Source of the DNA: Lobosporangium transversale
Lineage: Eukaryota > Mortierellomycota > Mortierellomycetes > Mortierellales > Mortierellaceae
Direction: 5' to 3'
Assembly: GCF_002105155.1 (NCBI RefSeq)
Contig: NW_019029036.1
Span: 1 to 64,000 of the forward strand
DNA length: 64,000 nt
Below are positions 1-13,308 of this stretch, piece by piece; position 1 is the stretch's first letter, and each line of letters starts with the position of its first letter. The position numbers and the translations under genes were made by a program. Below the pieces are notes generated by a model, which made no database searches, had not been told where the DNA came from, and saw only the letters and a list, made by a program, of their open reading frames with translations.

Positions 1-3000
1 CCAGCGATGAGTGCTGTTGAGGTACCTGTGGGGGACGCGTCGCAAACGGCTGCTGTTGAGGGACTCTGCGCAGAGCAGGATAGCTTGGCATAGTATGGGG
101 ATATGGCCCAAGAAGACCGGCTGAATTCAAGGGATGCGCTGGAGCTTGGCGAGCTGACGGATCCTGCAATAAATGTATCACTATCTCCATTTGCTGCTTT
201 AGCGTCGCGAGCTCTGAGCTCATGGCAGACAACTGCGCCCTTTGTTGTGCTTCTTGCTGTGCCATTTGTGCTCCTTGCCGAGCAATAGCTGCTTCAAGAG
301 ATGCATTCTGGTGACTAAGGCTGTTTAGCGCGTTGGAGACCACATGTTTGTCAACTGGGACTAATGGATTGACAACATTGGCGCTCTGCTGATGCACTTC
401 GATCGCACGAAGGAGCTCTCTCTGAAAGTCAAGGAACAGCTGACTCTCAAAGATTTCTGGAAGTGATTCTAAAAGCTTATTGCTCAGAGTCCTTCCTTTG
501 CTGTCAGGCTTCAGGTACAGCACGGCGTCTTGAAGGATAACTCTCCTCATTTGTACCAGCAATAGTAGGAAAGCTCTTCGATCAATCATTGCGCTGTTCA
601 TGAGCTTATTGGCCGTTGCGGCGGAGCTTCCCGTAGTTTCTTCATCTTGATCCCTAGCCGCTGTCGAATGGCGCATACGCTCCTGCCAGCCTCCCCAGTG
701 CAGGTCGTCCTCCGTGATGAGATCCGGGTTTACATCTGTCATAGCATCATTACAATCCTTGACCCATTCCTCATTCTCTCTAACGCTGCTGTTAAAGTTC
801 CCTTCGATCCAAGGGAAAATTTTCCTCTGCAGCTCCAAGTCAGGGATAACGAGATTACGCTCAAGGATATAAGGTTCCTGTTCCTTGTTGAAATGAGCCA
901 TATAAAACGCGCCAGTGGTGGGGTTCTTTGGAGCATAGAAACTCTCCATCTGTCCCATTACCCAACGCCCAAGGTGACGGATATGCTCCAAGCCTAAGCC
1001 CAGACGGTACGCATCTGATGTTCCTGCGTGTCGACCGGCGTGAGTGACCTTGGTCGAATAAATGCCACAGGTTCGCATCACAGAAGCTGTGGCATCGATT
1101 TGAGTCTTTGGTGCAACAGCATTCTTGCGAAGGCCTGCGTTGCGCTTCTCGATCGTACTAGCCGCGACCAAAAGCTTGATGTTGTACCAATCGTCAGGAT
1201 CAGCGAAGTTTGGGACATCCTCCTTATCCAGCTATTATAGGAATGGTACGCGACCCAACATTTAACAACGAGCTAGGAAAGTACATAACCTATATTGCAG
1301 TAAGAAGAGACAAGAATGGCACAAATCTCTTACCATAAATCGTTCTAACATGTAGAAGCCAAACGCTCCTACAGTACACCTGTAAAAAACTTTATGACGA
1401 AAGGCGGTTGCATAAAGCTTAACACCCTTTTTATTTGTTTTGCCACGAGATATGCAAAACGTAAGTCCGAGAGCTGGCTGGGACCCACTTGCCGGATGGG
1501 AGACATGATACTGAACACATCAGATAGGTTAAGATTGCGAATGTCTTCATCTCGCAGCAGCATATGGTGTCGTGCCAAGATGCAAAGGCGCTCACGCATA
1601 TATTGAAATCTACCTTCCGCATGGTACACTCGCTTCCCTTTTAGCCGCAGCATTGGCTTCATACCCCACGTATGGAGGGCCATCCGAATGAACTGCTTCT
1701 CATTATAGGGGTCGCGAATAGAACAGGTATCAGTGCGCGTCGATCCCTGGAATGAGGTGTCGTACACTAGTTTCCCCTCGTATTCCTCGATAGCCTCCTT
1801 CAGCGGGATATCCTTGCGCGGATGAGGTGCAGGGTTTGGCCAATCCACCTTTGATGACGCTTGCTCCTTGTAGAGATAAATTAATGCCTTCCTGGCACAA
1901 TCCACTGTTTCTATCGAGATAGGCGCATAGATGAATCTTCGGCCAGTCTCATCAGTTTGCGGATGCGAAAGAACTATATTTGGATTAAAATGAAGTGTCA
2001 GAATGTCAATTAAGAGTGAGCCACAGCTTTGAACAAGGTTATTTTGGTTACATGATTACACTAGATTTACTTTTTGCTCTTTCCGCAATGGAGGAGACCA
2101 TGAGGGCTTGTGGTTCAGCAGACATGAGGGCCTCTTCTTCAGCTGGTTGCGAGTGATTTTGTTCCTCGTCTTCGCTTCCTGCATCGTCTTTGTCACCTTG
2201 GGAGGCTTCCTCAAACCCCTCAAATGCCGGAGTCTCATAAGGCTGTGAATTACGTTGGCTATAATTTTGCTCCAGCTCATGGACAACATCCTGAAAAATA
2301 CTTTCCTCTGTCTCTGCTTTCCAAGCCTTTGGTTTTCTCTTATTTTCGCGAGTCAGCTTGCCCTCTAACACTGATCTGGCCGCTTGTGATGAAGCCTTTC
2401 CAACGACGCCACTGAATCCCGCGTTTGAATCAATATATTTCTTTACTGTGCGCTTGAAAACAACCTCCTCGAAAAACTTTAACATTTTTCTTGCGTCAAC
2501 GCTGCAGTCCGCTTTTTCTCTTGTGCTGCAGAACACCTATCATTTATATTGTATTTGCATATTTTGTATTACGAAGCATGAAAAAAAAAATTTGACTGTC
2601 CTAAAAAATAAAATAAACAAATAAACAAAATAATAAACTTACCTGCCAAGCTTTCAAGTATGTCTTGTACTGCAGCAATGTCTTTGAGGGATTCTTGTTG
2701 GCGAGGAGAGATTCGAGAACATGGTTAGCACAGGTTTTTCTCTGCTCTGCTGTTTCTTCAGACGAAAAAGGCGACTGAAGGTGGCTGGAAGAGTTATCAG
2801 TTGTTGCACCGATAATCGTGCCTTGGGAGTAGATCCGCTTGCGAGGGGTGTGTTCCTCGGAGACGTTGTGGACGCCTACAGAACAGGCCCTTCTTTTGCC
2901 CTCGCGGATCTCTCTCCTTTTTTCTTTTTCATCTCTGGCTTCCTTAGCCTTTCGTGCATAGCCACTTCTTCCTTCTTTCCCTTGCTTCACGCTAAATTCG

Positions 3001-3080
3001 AAGAAGGTCCCGCTTGGACCTGAGTTTATTGATGAAGAGGCAGCGTTGCCAGAAGAAGAAGAAGCGATAGTGCGGGGCAT
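1..3080 (-). pseudogene. Crypton tyrosine recombinase, copy A (partial, frameshifted)
   Basis: Exons by homology with copy C: 3080-2643, 2536-2071, 1973-1334 and 1231-1 (cut by the window edge). A single base is missing near 1500 relative to copies C and D, in a short G/A run of exon 3 between the first catalytic arginine region and the intron. It shifts the frame, so the HxxR and tyrosine boxes in exon 4 would be lost. Splice sites are unchanged. It may be a genuine inactivating deletion or a consensus error; everything else matches the intact copies. Confidence 0.8.
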
Positions 3081-3651
3081 CTTGATAGGTTACTTTATAT
3101 TTTTTGTTGAGGGAATTGGGTAGATATTTGTGAGTACGATCAAGTGTTGCAAGTAGTGGTTATCGTAATAAATAGCGATGATGTATAATGTATAAAAGAA
3201 AAGAATAAAAAAGAAAAATGTAAGCGAACATGGTTTTATACTTTTAGCTCATATTGTCAAGTCCAGTTCAAGAATATACTCTCCTCATATTTCAATTGTT
3301 CAATCGCTATCTTAGTGAGCTTGATCAATTGTTAGCTTCCCTCAAGCGCGTTATTTTCCTTTGAGTACGGAATGAGTACAGATGAGGAATGAGTGGAATG
3401 AGTGGAATGGAATGCGGGAATGAAGAATTGAGTATGAAGCAAGGTGTTGATCAGATCAGACCGCTTTGTGAGCGCGCTACGCGCGTGTAACTAAAGATAC
3501 TTTTAGTTTCTACTTTTCAGTTAGATGTAGTGAAAAGACATGTGCCTGAATTCTAACCTCTGTGTCTCTGTGTCTGTACGTGAAACCTATGAAACATTTT
3601 GCCTATTAATGGGCATACACTGGAATTTGACTTAATAAACTATTACAGTAT
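1..3651 (-). mobile_element. Crypton unit A (left-truncated by window)
   Basis: Right four-fifths of a unit, phased by the array's right-hand breakpoint. It contains most of the recombinase gene (exon 4 cut by the window start) and the gene-upstream subterminal segment. It is almost identical to unit C apart from a one-base loss near 1500. Confidence 0.9.
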
Positions 3652-3678
3652 ATAGAGCGAATCTGAATCAATATTAAG
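3631..3678. other. Candidate Crypton recombination site (unit junction)
   Basis: The boundary between units falls at 3651/3652, judged from the right-hand breakpoint at 17343/17344. CTTAATA (3631-3637) and its complement TATTAAG (3672-3678) flank the boundary nearly symmetrically. Tyrosine recombinases commonly bind inverted arms around a crossover core, so this may be the joined ends of a circular form. The spacer is longer than in Cre- or Flp-type sites, so the role is inferred. Confidence 0.4.
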
Positions 3679-6600
3679 ACAGGGAGTGCTCTGTGTCTTG
3701 AAATGTGACTGTCACTGCTCTGTGTCTTGTTTGTGTAACCATTTTGGCGTATATTTAAGTCAAAGTGCGTATAATGTAGTCAATATAAACCACAGAATGC
3801 GTAAAATGTAGTGAAAACGGCGTATATTCCTTCCTTTTCAATCATTAGTATTTCAGATACCTTGCTATTCTGGTATTATTTGACTTTTTACAGACCACAT
3901 CTGGTCAAGTTAATCTAAACTAACATTCCCTTTATCCATACTCCATACTATTCGCCATTTATTTCCCTCAACGGAAATGAGGAGAAAGTGCGTTTAGACG
4001 CTACCAAACGCCAAACGGATCGCAAACGCGCGACTCACAAACATACCAATTTCTTTTTATTTTATTTTTTTGGCAAAGCAATTAATGCATTTAGTATTTT
4101 ATTACTATATCTATTATTATATATGTTACTATCGTACATGCTTCTATATATGCTATTGTTACCTACCTGGGAAGTGTATTGTCATTTATTGGTCATCTTC
4201 AGGATCCTCTTGCTCCCTAGCTTTCATGGATATCAACAGTGAGTTAATAGTCTTTCCCTCATTTGCCTGTGACCACTCAGCAACAATGTCTTCAGGATTG
4301 CGACCTTCCCTTCGTGCTGCTTCGTTGATCAGCCTAATTAACTCATATCGTCGATTGTAGGCCCTTTGGTCTGATGTATTCACTGGCCAACTCGGGTTCA
4401 ATCTTTTAAATGCTGCAAGGGGCCCATGAAACTCATCCCAAGCATCTGCCACTGTGAGCTTTCCGCGGTCTGCTTTCCATTTGAAAGTGGCGCTTGATGA
4501 GCTGGGGCCTGGGGACGAGTGATGCGATGGCTCTGGCGCTCGTTGGAAGCAATGTAGAGGAGCTTGAACCAGCGATGAGTGCTGTTGAGGTACCTGTGGG
4601 GGACGCGTCGCAAACGGCTGCTGTTGAGGGACTCTGCGCAGAGCAGGATAGCTTGGCATAGTATGGGGATATGGCCCAAGAAGACCGGCTGAATTCAAGG
4701 GATGCGCTGGAGCTTGGCGAGCTGACGGATCCTGCAATAAATGTATCACTATCTCCATTTGCTGCTTTAGCGTCGCGAGCTCTGAGCTCATGGCAGACAA
4801 CTGCGCCCTTTGTTGTGCTTCTTGCTGTGCCATTTGTGCTCCTTGCCGAGCAATAGCTGCTTCAAGAGATGCATTCTGGTGACTAAGGCTGTTTAGCGCG
4901 TTGGAGACCACATGTTTGTCAACTGGGACTAATGGATTGACAACATTGGCGCTCTGCTGATGCACTTCGATCGCACGAAGGAGCTCTCTCTGAAAGTCAA
5001 GGAACAGCTGACTCTCAAAGATTTCTGGAAGTGATTCTAAAAGCTTATTGCTCAGAGTCCTTCCTTTGCTGTCAGGCTTCAGGTACAGCACGGCGTCTTG
5101 AAGGATAACTCTCCTCATTTGTACCAGCAATAGTAGGAAAGCTCTTCGATCAATCATTGCGCTGTTCATGAGCTTATTGGCCGTTGCGGCGGAGCTTCCC
5201 GTAGTTTCTTCATCTTGATCCCTAGCCGCTGTCGAATGGCGCATACGCTCCTGCCAGCCTCCCCAGTGCAGGTCGTCCTCCGTGATGAGATCCGGGTTTA
5301 CATCTGTCATAGCATCATTACAATTACCATTCCTCATTTCTCTCAAGCTGCTGTTATAACCCTTCGATCCAGGGAAAATTTTCCTCTGCAGCTCCAAGTC
5401 AGGGATAACGAGATTACGCTCAAGGATATAAGGTTCCTGTTCCTTGTTGAAATGAGCCATATAAAACGCGCCAGTGGTGGGGTTCTTTGGAGCATAGAAA
5501 CTCTCCATCTGTCCCATTACCCAACGCCCAAGGTGACGGATATGGCTCCAAGCCTAAGCCCAGACGGTACGCATCTGATGTTCCTGCGTGTCGACCGGCG
5601 TGAGTGACCTTGGTCGAATAAATGCCACAGGTTCGCATCACAGAAGCTGTGGCATCGATTTGAGTCTTTGGTGCAACAGCATTCTTGCGAAGGCCTGCGT
5701 TGCGCTTCTCGATCGTACTAGCCGCGACCAAAAGCTTGATGTTGTACCAATCGTCAGGATCAGCGAAGTTTGGGACATCCTCCTTATCCAGCTATTATAG
5801 GAATGGTACGCGACCCAACATTTAACAACGAGCTAGGAAAGTACATAACCTATATTGCAGTAAGAAGAGACAAGAATGGCACAAATCTCTTACCATAAAT
5901 CGTTCTAACATGTAGAAGCCAAACGCTCCTACAGTACACCTGTAAAAAACTTTATGACGAAAGGCGGTTGCATAAAGCTTAACACCCTTTTTATTTGTTT
6001 TGCCACGAGATATGCAAACGTAAGTCCGAGAGCTGGCTGGGACCCACTTGCCGGATGGGAGGACATGATAACTGAACACATCAGATAGGTTAAGATTGCG
6101 AATGTCTTCATCTCGCAGCAGCATATGGTGTCGTGCCAAGATGCAAAGGCGCTCACGCATATATTGAAATCTACCTCCGCATGGTACACTCGCTTCCCTT
6201 TTAGCCGCAGCATTGGCTTCATACCCCACGTATGGAGGGCCATCCGAATGAACTGCTTCTCATTATAGGGTCGCGAATAGAACAGGTATCAGTGCGCGTC
6301 GATCCCTGGAATGAGGTGTCGTACACTAGTTTCCCTCGTATCCTCGATAGCCTCCTTCAGCGGGAATCCTTGCGCGGATGATGTCAGGTTGCCAATCCAC
6401 CTTTGATGACGCTTGCTCCTTGTAGAGATAAATTAATGCCTTCCTGGCACAATCCACTGTTTTCTATCGAGATAGGCGCATAGATGAATCTTCGGGCCCA
6501 GTCTCATCAGTTTGCGGATGCGAAAGAACTATATTTGGATTAAAATGAAGTGTCAGAATGTCAATTAAGAGTGAGCCACAGCTTTGAACAAGGTTATTTT

Positions 6601-8205
6601 GGTTACATGATTACACTAGATTACTTTTTGCTCTTTCCGCAATGGAGGAGACCATGAGGGCTTGTGGTTCAGCAGACATGAGGGCCTCTTCTTCAAGCTG
6701 GTTGCGAGTGATTTTGTTCCTCGTCTTCGCTTCCTGCATCGTCTTTGTCACCTTGGGAGGCTTCTCAAACCCCTCAAATGCCGGAGTCTCATAAGGCTGT
6801 GAATTACGTTGGCTATAATTTTGCTCCAGCTCATGGACAAATCCTGAAAAATACTTTCCTCTGTCTCTGCTTTCCAAGCCTTTGGTTTTCTCTTATTTTC
6901 GCGAGTCAGCTTGCCCTCTAACACTGATCTGGCCGCTTGTGATGAAGCCTTTCCAACGACGCCACTGAATCCCGCGTTTGAATCAATATATTTCTTTACT
7001 GTGCGCTTGAAAAACAACCTCCTCGAAAACTTTAACATTTTTCTTGCGTCAACGCTGCAGTCCGCTTTTTCTCTTGTGCTGCAGAACACCTATCATTTAT
7101 ATTGTATTTGCATATTTTGTATTACGAAGCATGAAAAAAAAAAATTTGACTGTCCTAAAAAATAAAATAAACAAATAAACAAAATAATAAACTTACCTGC
7201 CAAGCTTTCAAGTATGTCTTGTACTGCAGCAATGTCTTTGAGGGATTCTTGTTGGCGAGGAGAGATTCGAGAACATGGTTAGCACAGGTTTTTCTCTGCT
7301 CTGCTGTTTCTTCAGACGAAAAAGGCGACTGAAGGTGGCTGGAAGAGTTATCAGTTGTTGCACCGATAATCGTGCCTTGGGAGTAGATCCGCTTGCGAGG
7401 GGTGTGTTCCTCGGAGACGTTGTGGACGCCTACAGAACAGGCCCTTCTTTTGCCCTCGCGGATCTCTCTCCTTTTTTCTTTTTCATCTCTGGCTTCCTTA
7501 GCCTTTCGTGCATAGCCACTTCTTCCTTCTTTCCCTTGCTTCACGCTAAATTCGAAGAAGGTCCCGCTTGGACCTGAGTTTATTGATGAAGAGGCAGCGT
7601 TGCCAGAAGAAGAAGAAGCGATAGTGCGGGGCATCTTGATAGGTTACTTTATATTTTTTGTTGAGGGAATTGGGTAGATATTTGTGAGTACGATCAAGTG
7701 TTGCAAGTAGTGGTTATCGTAATAAATAGCGATGATGTATAATGTATAAAAGAAAAGAATAAAAAAGAAAAATGTAAGCGAACATGGTTTTATACTTTTA
7801 GCTCATATTGTCAAGTCCAGTTCAAGAATATACTCTCCTCATATTTCAATTGTTCAATCGCTATCTTAGTGAGCTTGATCAATTGTTAGCTTCCCTCAAG
7901 CGCGTTATTTTCCTTTGAGTACGGAATGAGTACAGATGAGGAATGAGTGGAATGAGTGGAATGGAATGCGGGAATGAAGAATTGAGTATGAAGCAAGGTG
8001 TTGATCAGATCAGACCGCTTTGTGAGCGCGCTACGCGCGTGTAACTAAAGATACTTTTAGTTTCTACTTTTCAGTTAGATGTAGTGAAAAGACATGTGCC
8101 TGAATTCTAACCTCTGTGTCTCTGTGTCTGTACGTGAAACCTATGAAACATTTTGCCTATTAATGGGCATACACTGGAATTTGACTTAATAAACTATTAC
8201 AGTAT
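3652..8205 (-). mobile_element. Crypton unit B (many small indels)
   Basis: Full-length unit of 4554 bp. Differences from A, C and D concentrate between about 5320 and 7140 and are mostly single-base or few-base indels, many in homopolymers. The rest of the unit is essentially identical to its neighbours. Confidence 0.9.
4186..7634 (-). pseudogene. Crypton tyrosine recombinase, copy B (multiple frameshifts)
   Basis: Exon equivalents are 7634-7197, 7089-6625, 6528-5894 and 5791-4186. The frame breaks several times: exon 2 around 6765, 6840 and 7020, exon 3 around 6035-6370, and exon 4 around 5325-5365 and 5545. Exon 1 and the last 1.1 kb of exon 4, including the coiled coil and the GCR1_C-like DNA-binding domain, are unchanged. 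The clustering of tiny indels inside an otherwise identical copy is unusual for neutral decay, which would spread substitutions across the copy. Either a recent damaged copy or a poorly polished repeat consensus would explain it. Confidence 0.8.
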
Positions 8206-11200
8206 ATAGAGCGAATCTGAATCAATATTAAGACAGGGAGTGCTCTGTGTCTTGAAATGTGACTGTCACTGCTCTGTGTCTTGTTTGTGTAACCATTTTG
8301 GCGTATATTTAAGTCAAAGTGCGTATAATGTAGTCAATATAAACCACAGAATGCGTAAAATGTAGTGAAAACGGCGTATATTCCTTCCTTTTCAATCATT
8401 AGTATTTCAGATACCTTGCTATTCTGGTATTATTTGACTTTTTACAGACCACATCTGGTCAAGTTAATCTAAACTAACATTCCCTTTATCCATACTCCAT
8501 ACTATTCGCCATTTATTTCCCTCAACGGAAATGAGGAGAAAGTGCGTTTAGACGCTACCAAACGCCAAACGGATCGCAAACGCGCGACTCACAAACATAC
8601 CAATTTCTTTTTATTTTATTTTTTTGGCAAAGCAATTAATGCATTTAGTATTTTATTACTATATCTATTATTATATATGTTACTATCGTACATGCTTCTA
8701 TATATGCTATTGTTACCTACCTGGGAAGTGTATTGTCATTTATTGGTCATCTTCAGGATCCTCTTGCTCCCTAGCTTTCATGGATATCAACAGTGAGTTA
8801 ATAGTCTTTCCCTCATTTGCCTGTGACCACTCAGCAACAATGTCTTCAGGATTGCGACCTTCCCTTCGTGCTGCTTCGTTGATCAGCCTAATTAACTCAT
8901 ATCGTCGATTGTAGGCCCTTTGGTCTGATGTATTCACTGGCCAACTCGGGTTCAATCTTTTAAATGCTGCAAGGGGCCCATGAAACTCATCCCAAGCATC
9001 TGCCACTGTGAGCTTTCCGCGGTCTGCTTTCCATTTGAAAGTGGCGCTTGATGAGCTGGGGCCTGGGGACGAGTGATGCGATGGCTCTGGCGCTCGTTGG
9101 AAGCAATGTAGAGGAGCTTGAACCAGCGATGAGTGCTGTTGAGGTACCTGTGGGGGACGCGTCGCAAACGGCTGCTGTTGAGGGACTCTGCGCAGAGCAG
9201 GATAGCTTGGCATAGTATGGGGATATGGCCCAAGAAGACCGGCTGAATTCAAGGGATGCGCTGGAGCTTGGCGAGCTGACGGATCCTGCAATAAATGTAT
9301 CACTATCTCCATTTGCTGCTTTAGCGTCGCGAGCTCTGAGCTCATGGCAGACAACTGCGCCCTTTGTTGTGCTTCTTGCTGTGCCATTTGTGCTCCTTGC
9401 CGAGCAATAGCTGCTTCAAGAGATGCATTCTGGTGACTAAGGCTGTTTAGCGCGTTGGAGACCACATGTTTGTCAACTGGGACTAATGGATTGACAACAT
9501 TGGCGCTCTGCTGATGCACTTCGATCGCACGAAGGAGCTCTCTCTGAAAGTCAAGGAACAGCTGACTCTCAAAGATTTCTGGAAGTGATTCTAAAAGCTT
9601 ATTGCTCAGAGTCCTTCCTTTGCTGTCAGGCTTCAGGTACAGCACGGCGTCTTGAAGGATAACTCTCCTCATTTGTACCAGCAATAGTAGGAAAGCTCTT
9701 CGATCAATCATTGCGCTGTTCATGAGCTTATTGGCCGTTGCGGCGGAGCTTCCCGTAGTTTCTTCATCTTGATCCCTAGCCGCTGTCGAATGGCGCATAC
9801 GCTCCTGCCAGCCTCCCCAGTGCAGGTCGTCCTCCGTGATGAGATCCGGGTTTACATCTGTCATAGCATCATTACAATCCTTGACCCATTCCTCATTCTC
9901 TCTAACGCTGCTGTTAAAGTTCCCTTCGATCCAAGGGAAAATTTTCCTCTGCAGCTCCAAGTCAGGGATAACGAGATTACGCTCAAGGATATAAGGTTCC
10001 TGTTCCTTGTTGAAATGAGCCATATAAAACGCGCCAGTGGTGGGGTTCTTTGGAGCATAGAAACTCTCCATCTGTCCCATTACCCAACGCCCAAGGTGAC
10101 GGATATGCTCCAAGCCTAAGCCCAGACGGTACGCATCTGATGTTCCTGCGTGTCGACCGGCGTGAGTGACCTTGGTCGAATAAATGCCACAGGTTCGCAT
10201 CACAGAAGCTGTGGCATCGATTTGAGTCTTTGGTGCAACAGCATTCTTGCGAAGGCCTGCGTTGCGCTTCTCGATCGTACTAGCCGCGACCAAAAGCTTG
10301 ATGTTGTACCAATCGTCAGGATCAGCGAAGTTTGGGACATCCTCCTTATCCAGCTATTATAGGAATGGTACGCGACCCAACATTTAACAACGAGCTAGGA
10401 AAGTACATAACCTATATTGCAGTAAGAAGAGACAAGAATGGCACAAATCTCTTACCATAAATCGTTCTAACATGTAGAAGCCAAACGCTCCTACAGTACA
10501 CCTGTAAAAAACTTTATGACGAAAGGCGGTTGCATAAAGCTTAACACCCTTTTTATTTGTTTTGCCACGAGATATGCAAAACGTAAGTCCGAGAGCTGGC
10601 TGGGACCCACTTGCCGGATGGGAGGACATGATACTGAACACATCAGATAGGTTAAGATTGCGAATGTCTTCATCTCGCAGCAGCATATGGTGTCGTGCCA
10701 AGATGCAAAGGCGCTCACGCATATATTGAAATCTACCTTCCGCATGGTACACTCGCTTCCCTTTTAGCCGCAGCATTGGCTTCATACCCCACGTATGGAG
10801 GGCCATCCGAATGAACTGCTTCTCATTATAGGGGTCGCGAATAGAACAGGTATCAGTGCGCGTCGATCCCTGGAATGAGGTGTCGTACACTAGTTTCCCC
10901 TCGTATTCCTCGATAGCCTCCTTCAGCGGGATATCCTTGCGCGGATGAGGTGCAGGGTTTGGCCAATCCACCTTTGATGACGCTTGCTCCTTGTAGAGAT
11001 AAATTAATGCCTTCCTGGCACAATCCACTGTTTCTATCGAGATAGGCGCATAGATGAATCTTCGGCCAGTCTCATCAGTTTGCGGATGCGAAAGAACTAT
11101 ATTTGGATTAAAATGAAGTGTCAGAATGTCAATTAAGAGTGAGCCACAGCTTTGAACAAGGTTATTTTGGTTACATGATTACACTAGATTTACTTTTTGC

Positions 11201-12774
11201 TCTTTCCGCAATGGAGGAGACCATGAGGGCTTGTGGTTCAGCAGACATGAGGGCCTCTTCTTCAGCTGGTTGCGAGTGATTTTGTTCCTCGTCTTCGCTT
11301 CCTGCATCGTCTTTGTCACCTTGGGAGGCTTCCTCAAACCCCTCAAATGCCGGAGTCTCATAAGGCTGTGAATTACGTTGGCTATAATTTTGCTCCAGCT
11401 CATGGACAACATCCTGAAAAATACTTTCCTCTGTCTCTGCTTTCCAAGCCTTTGGTTTTCTCTTATTTTCGCGAGTCAGCTTGCCCTCTAACACTGATCT
11501 GGCCGCTTGTGATGAAGCCTTTCCAACGACGCCACTGAATCCCGCGTTTGAATCAATATATTTCTTTACTGTGCGCTTGAAAACAACCTCCTCGAAAAAC
11601 TTTAACATTTTTCTTGCGTCAACGCTGCAGTCCGCTTTTTCTCTTGTGCTGCAGAACACCTATCATTTATATTGTATTTGCATATTTTGTATTACGAAGC
11701 ATGAAAAAAAAAATTTGACTGTCCTAAAAAATAAAATAAACAAATAAACAAAATAATAAACTTACCTGCCAAGCTTTCAAGTATGTCTTGTACTGCAGCA
11801 ATGTCTTTGAGGGATTCTTGTTGGCGAGGAGAGATTCGAGAACATGGTTAGCACAGGTTTTTCTCTGCTCTGCTGTTTCTTCAGACGAAAAAGGCGACTG
11901 AAGGTGGCTGGAAGAGTTATCAGTTGTTGCACCGATAATCGTGCCTTGGGAGTAGATCCGCTTGCGAGGGGTGTGTTCCTCGGAGACGTTGTGGACGCCT
12001 ACAGAACAGGCCCTTCTTTTGCCCTCGCGGATCTCTCTCCTTTTTTCTTTTTCATCTCTGGCTTCCTTAGCCTTTCGTGCATAGCCACTTCTTCCTTCTT
12101 TCCCTTGCTTCACGCTAAATTCGAAGAAGGTCCCGCTTGGACCTGAGTTTATTGATGAAGAGGCAGCGTTGCCAGAAGAAGAAGAAGCGATAGTGCGGGG
12201 CATCTTGATAGGTTACTTTATATTTTTTGTTGAGGGAATTGGGTAGATATTTGTGAGTACGATCAAGTGTTGCAAGTAGTGGTTATCGTAATAAATAGCG
12301 ATGATGTATAATGTATAAAAGAAAAGAATAAAAAAGAAAAATGTAAGCGAACATGGTTTTATACTTTTAGCTCATATTGTCAAGTCCAGTTCAAGAATAT
12401 ACTCTCCTCATATTTCAATTGTTCAATCGCTATCTTAGTGAGCTTGATCAATTGTTAGCTTCCCTCAAGCGCGTTATTTTCCTTTGAGTACGGAATGAGT
12501 ACAGATGAGGAATGAGTGGAATGAGTGGAATGGAATGCGGGAATGAAGAATTGAGTATGAAGCAAGGTGTTGATCAGATCAGACCGCTTTGTGAGCGCGC
12601 TACGCGCGTGTAACTAAAGATACTTTTAGTTTCTACTTTTCAGTTAGATGTAGTGAAAAGACATGTGCCTGAATTCTAACCTCTGTGTCTCTGTGTCTGT
12701 ACGTGAAACCTATGAAACATTTTGCCTATTAATGGGCATACACTGGAATTTGACTTAATAAACTATTACAGTAT
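8206..12774 (-). mobile_element. Crypton unit C (intact)
   Basis: Full 4569 bp unit with an uninterrupted four-exon recombinase gene on the minus strand. Unit limits are set by homology to the array's right breakpoint; the natural element ends could be shifted by a few bases because short core repeats are shared. Confidence 0.92.
8740..12203 (-). CDS. Crypton tyrosine recombinase, copy C (intact, 4 exons)
   Basis: Exons 12203-11766, 11659-11194, 11096-10456 and 10353-8740 join in phase (phases 0, 1, 0; introns of 106, 97 and 102 nt with GT-AG ends) into about 1052 residues. The start is the first ATG of exon 1. Tyrosine-recombinase boxes are visible: Arg near 442 (context LLRDEDIRNL), H-A-G-R near 579-582, Trp near 605 in GRW, and the likely nucleophile Tyr near 614 (ESFYA). 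A Gln/Ala-rich coiled coil lies around 780-840 and a GCR1_C-like DNA-binding domain around 955-1030 (Trp-Lys-rich, with AWDEFHGPL). Recombinase plus C-terminal GCR1_C is the fungal Crypton arrangement. It should cut and rejoin element ends by 3'-phosphotyrosine chemistry in the nucleus. The stop codon overlaps an AATAAA. Confidence 0.92.
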
Positions 12775-13308
12775 ATAGAGCGAATCTGAATCAATATTAA
12801 GACAGGGAGTGCTCTGTGTCTTGAAATGTGACTGTCACTGCTCTGTGTCTTGTTTGTGTAACCATTTTGGCGTATATTTAAGTCAAAGTGCGTATAATGT
12901 AGTCAATATAAACCACAGAATGCGTAAAATGTAGTGAAAACGGCGTATATTCCTTCCTTTTCAATCATTAGTATTTCAGATACCTTGCTATTCTGGTATT
13001 ATTTGACTTTTTACAGACCACATCTGGTCAAGTTAATCTAAACTAACATTCCCTTTATCCATACTCCATACTATTCGCCATTTATTTCCCTCAACGGAAA
13101 TGAGGAGAAAGTGCGTTTAGACGCTACCAAACGCCAAACGGATCGCAAACGCGCGACTCACAAACATACCAATTTCTTTTTATTTTATTTTTTTGGCAAA
13201 GCAATTAATGCATTTAGTATTTTATTACTATATCTATTATTATATATGTTACTATCGTACATGCTTCTATATATGCTATTGTTACCTACCTGGGAAGTGT
13301 ATTGTCAT
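12204..13308. other. Crypton non-coding inter-gene segment with subterminal repeats
   Basis: This segment lies between recombinase genes and also occurs at 3081-4185, 7635-8739 and partly after 16772. It holds the unit junction, a GGAATGAGT-type short tandem cluster (near 12490-12560), two adjacent 8-bp palindromes (AGCGCGCT, ACGCGCGT), and duplicated short motifs: TGCTCTGTGTCTTG twice, GCGTATATT twice and a GCGTAnAATGTAGT pair. These are candidates for recombinase binding or promoter elements. No ORF here is convincing; the small plus-strand frames near the stop-codon side are low complexity. Confidence 0.7.

Noticed and set aside
647..997. Repeated plus-strand frames inside each Crypton unit (also at 5215, 9769 and 14338)
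   Set aside because: They are antisense shadows of recombinase exon 4; repeated presence only reflects the tandem copies.
3988..4360. Plus-strand frames rich in Leu/Tyr beyond the recombinase stop codon
   Set aside because: AT-rich low-complexity translation with no conserved motif; identical in all copies simply because the units are identical.
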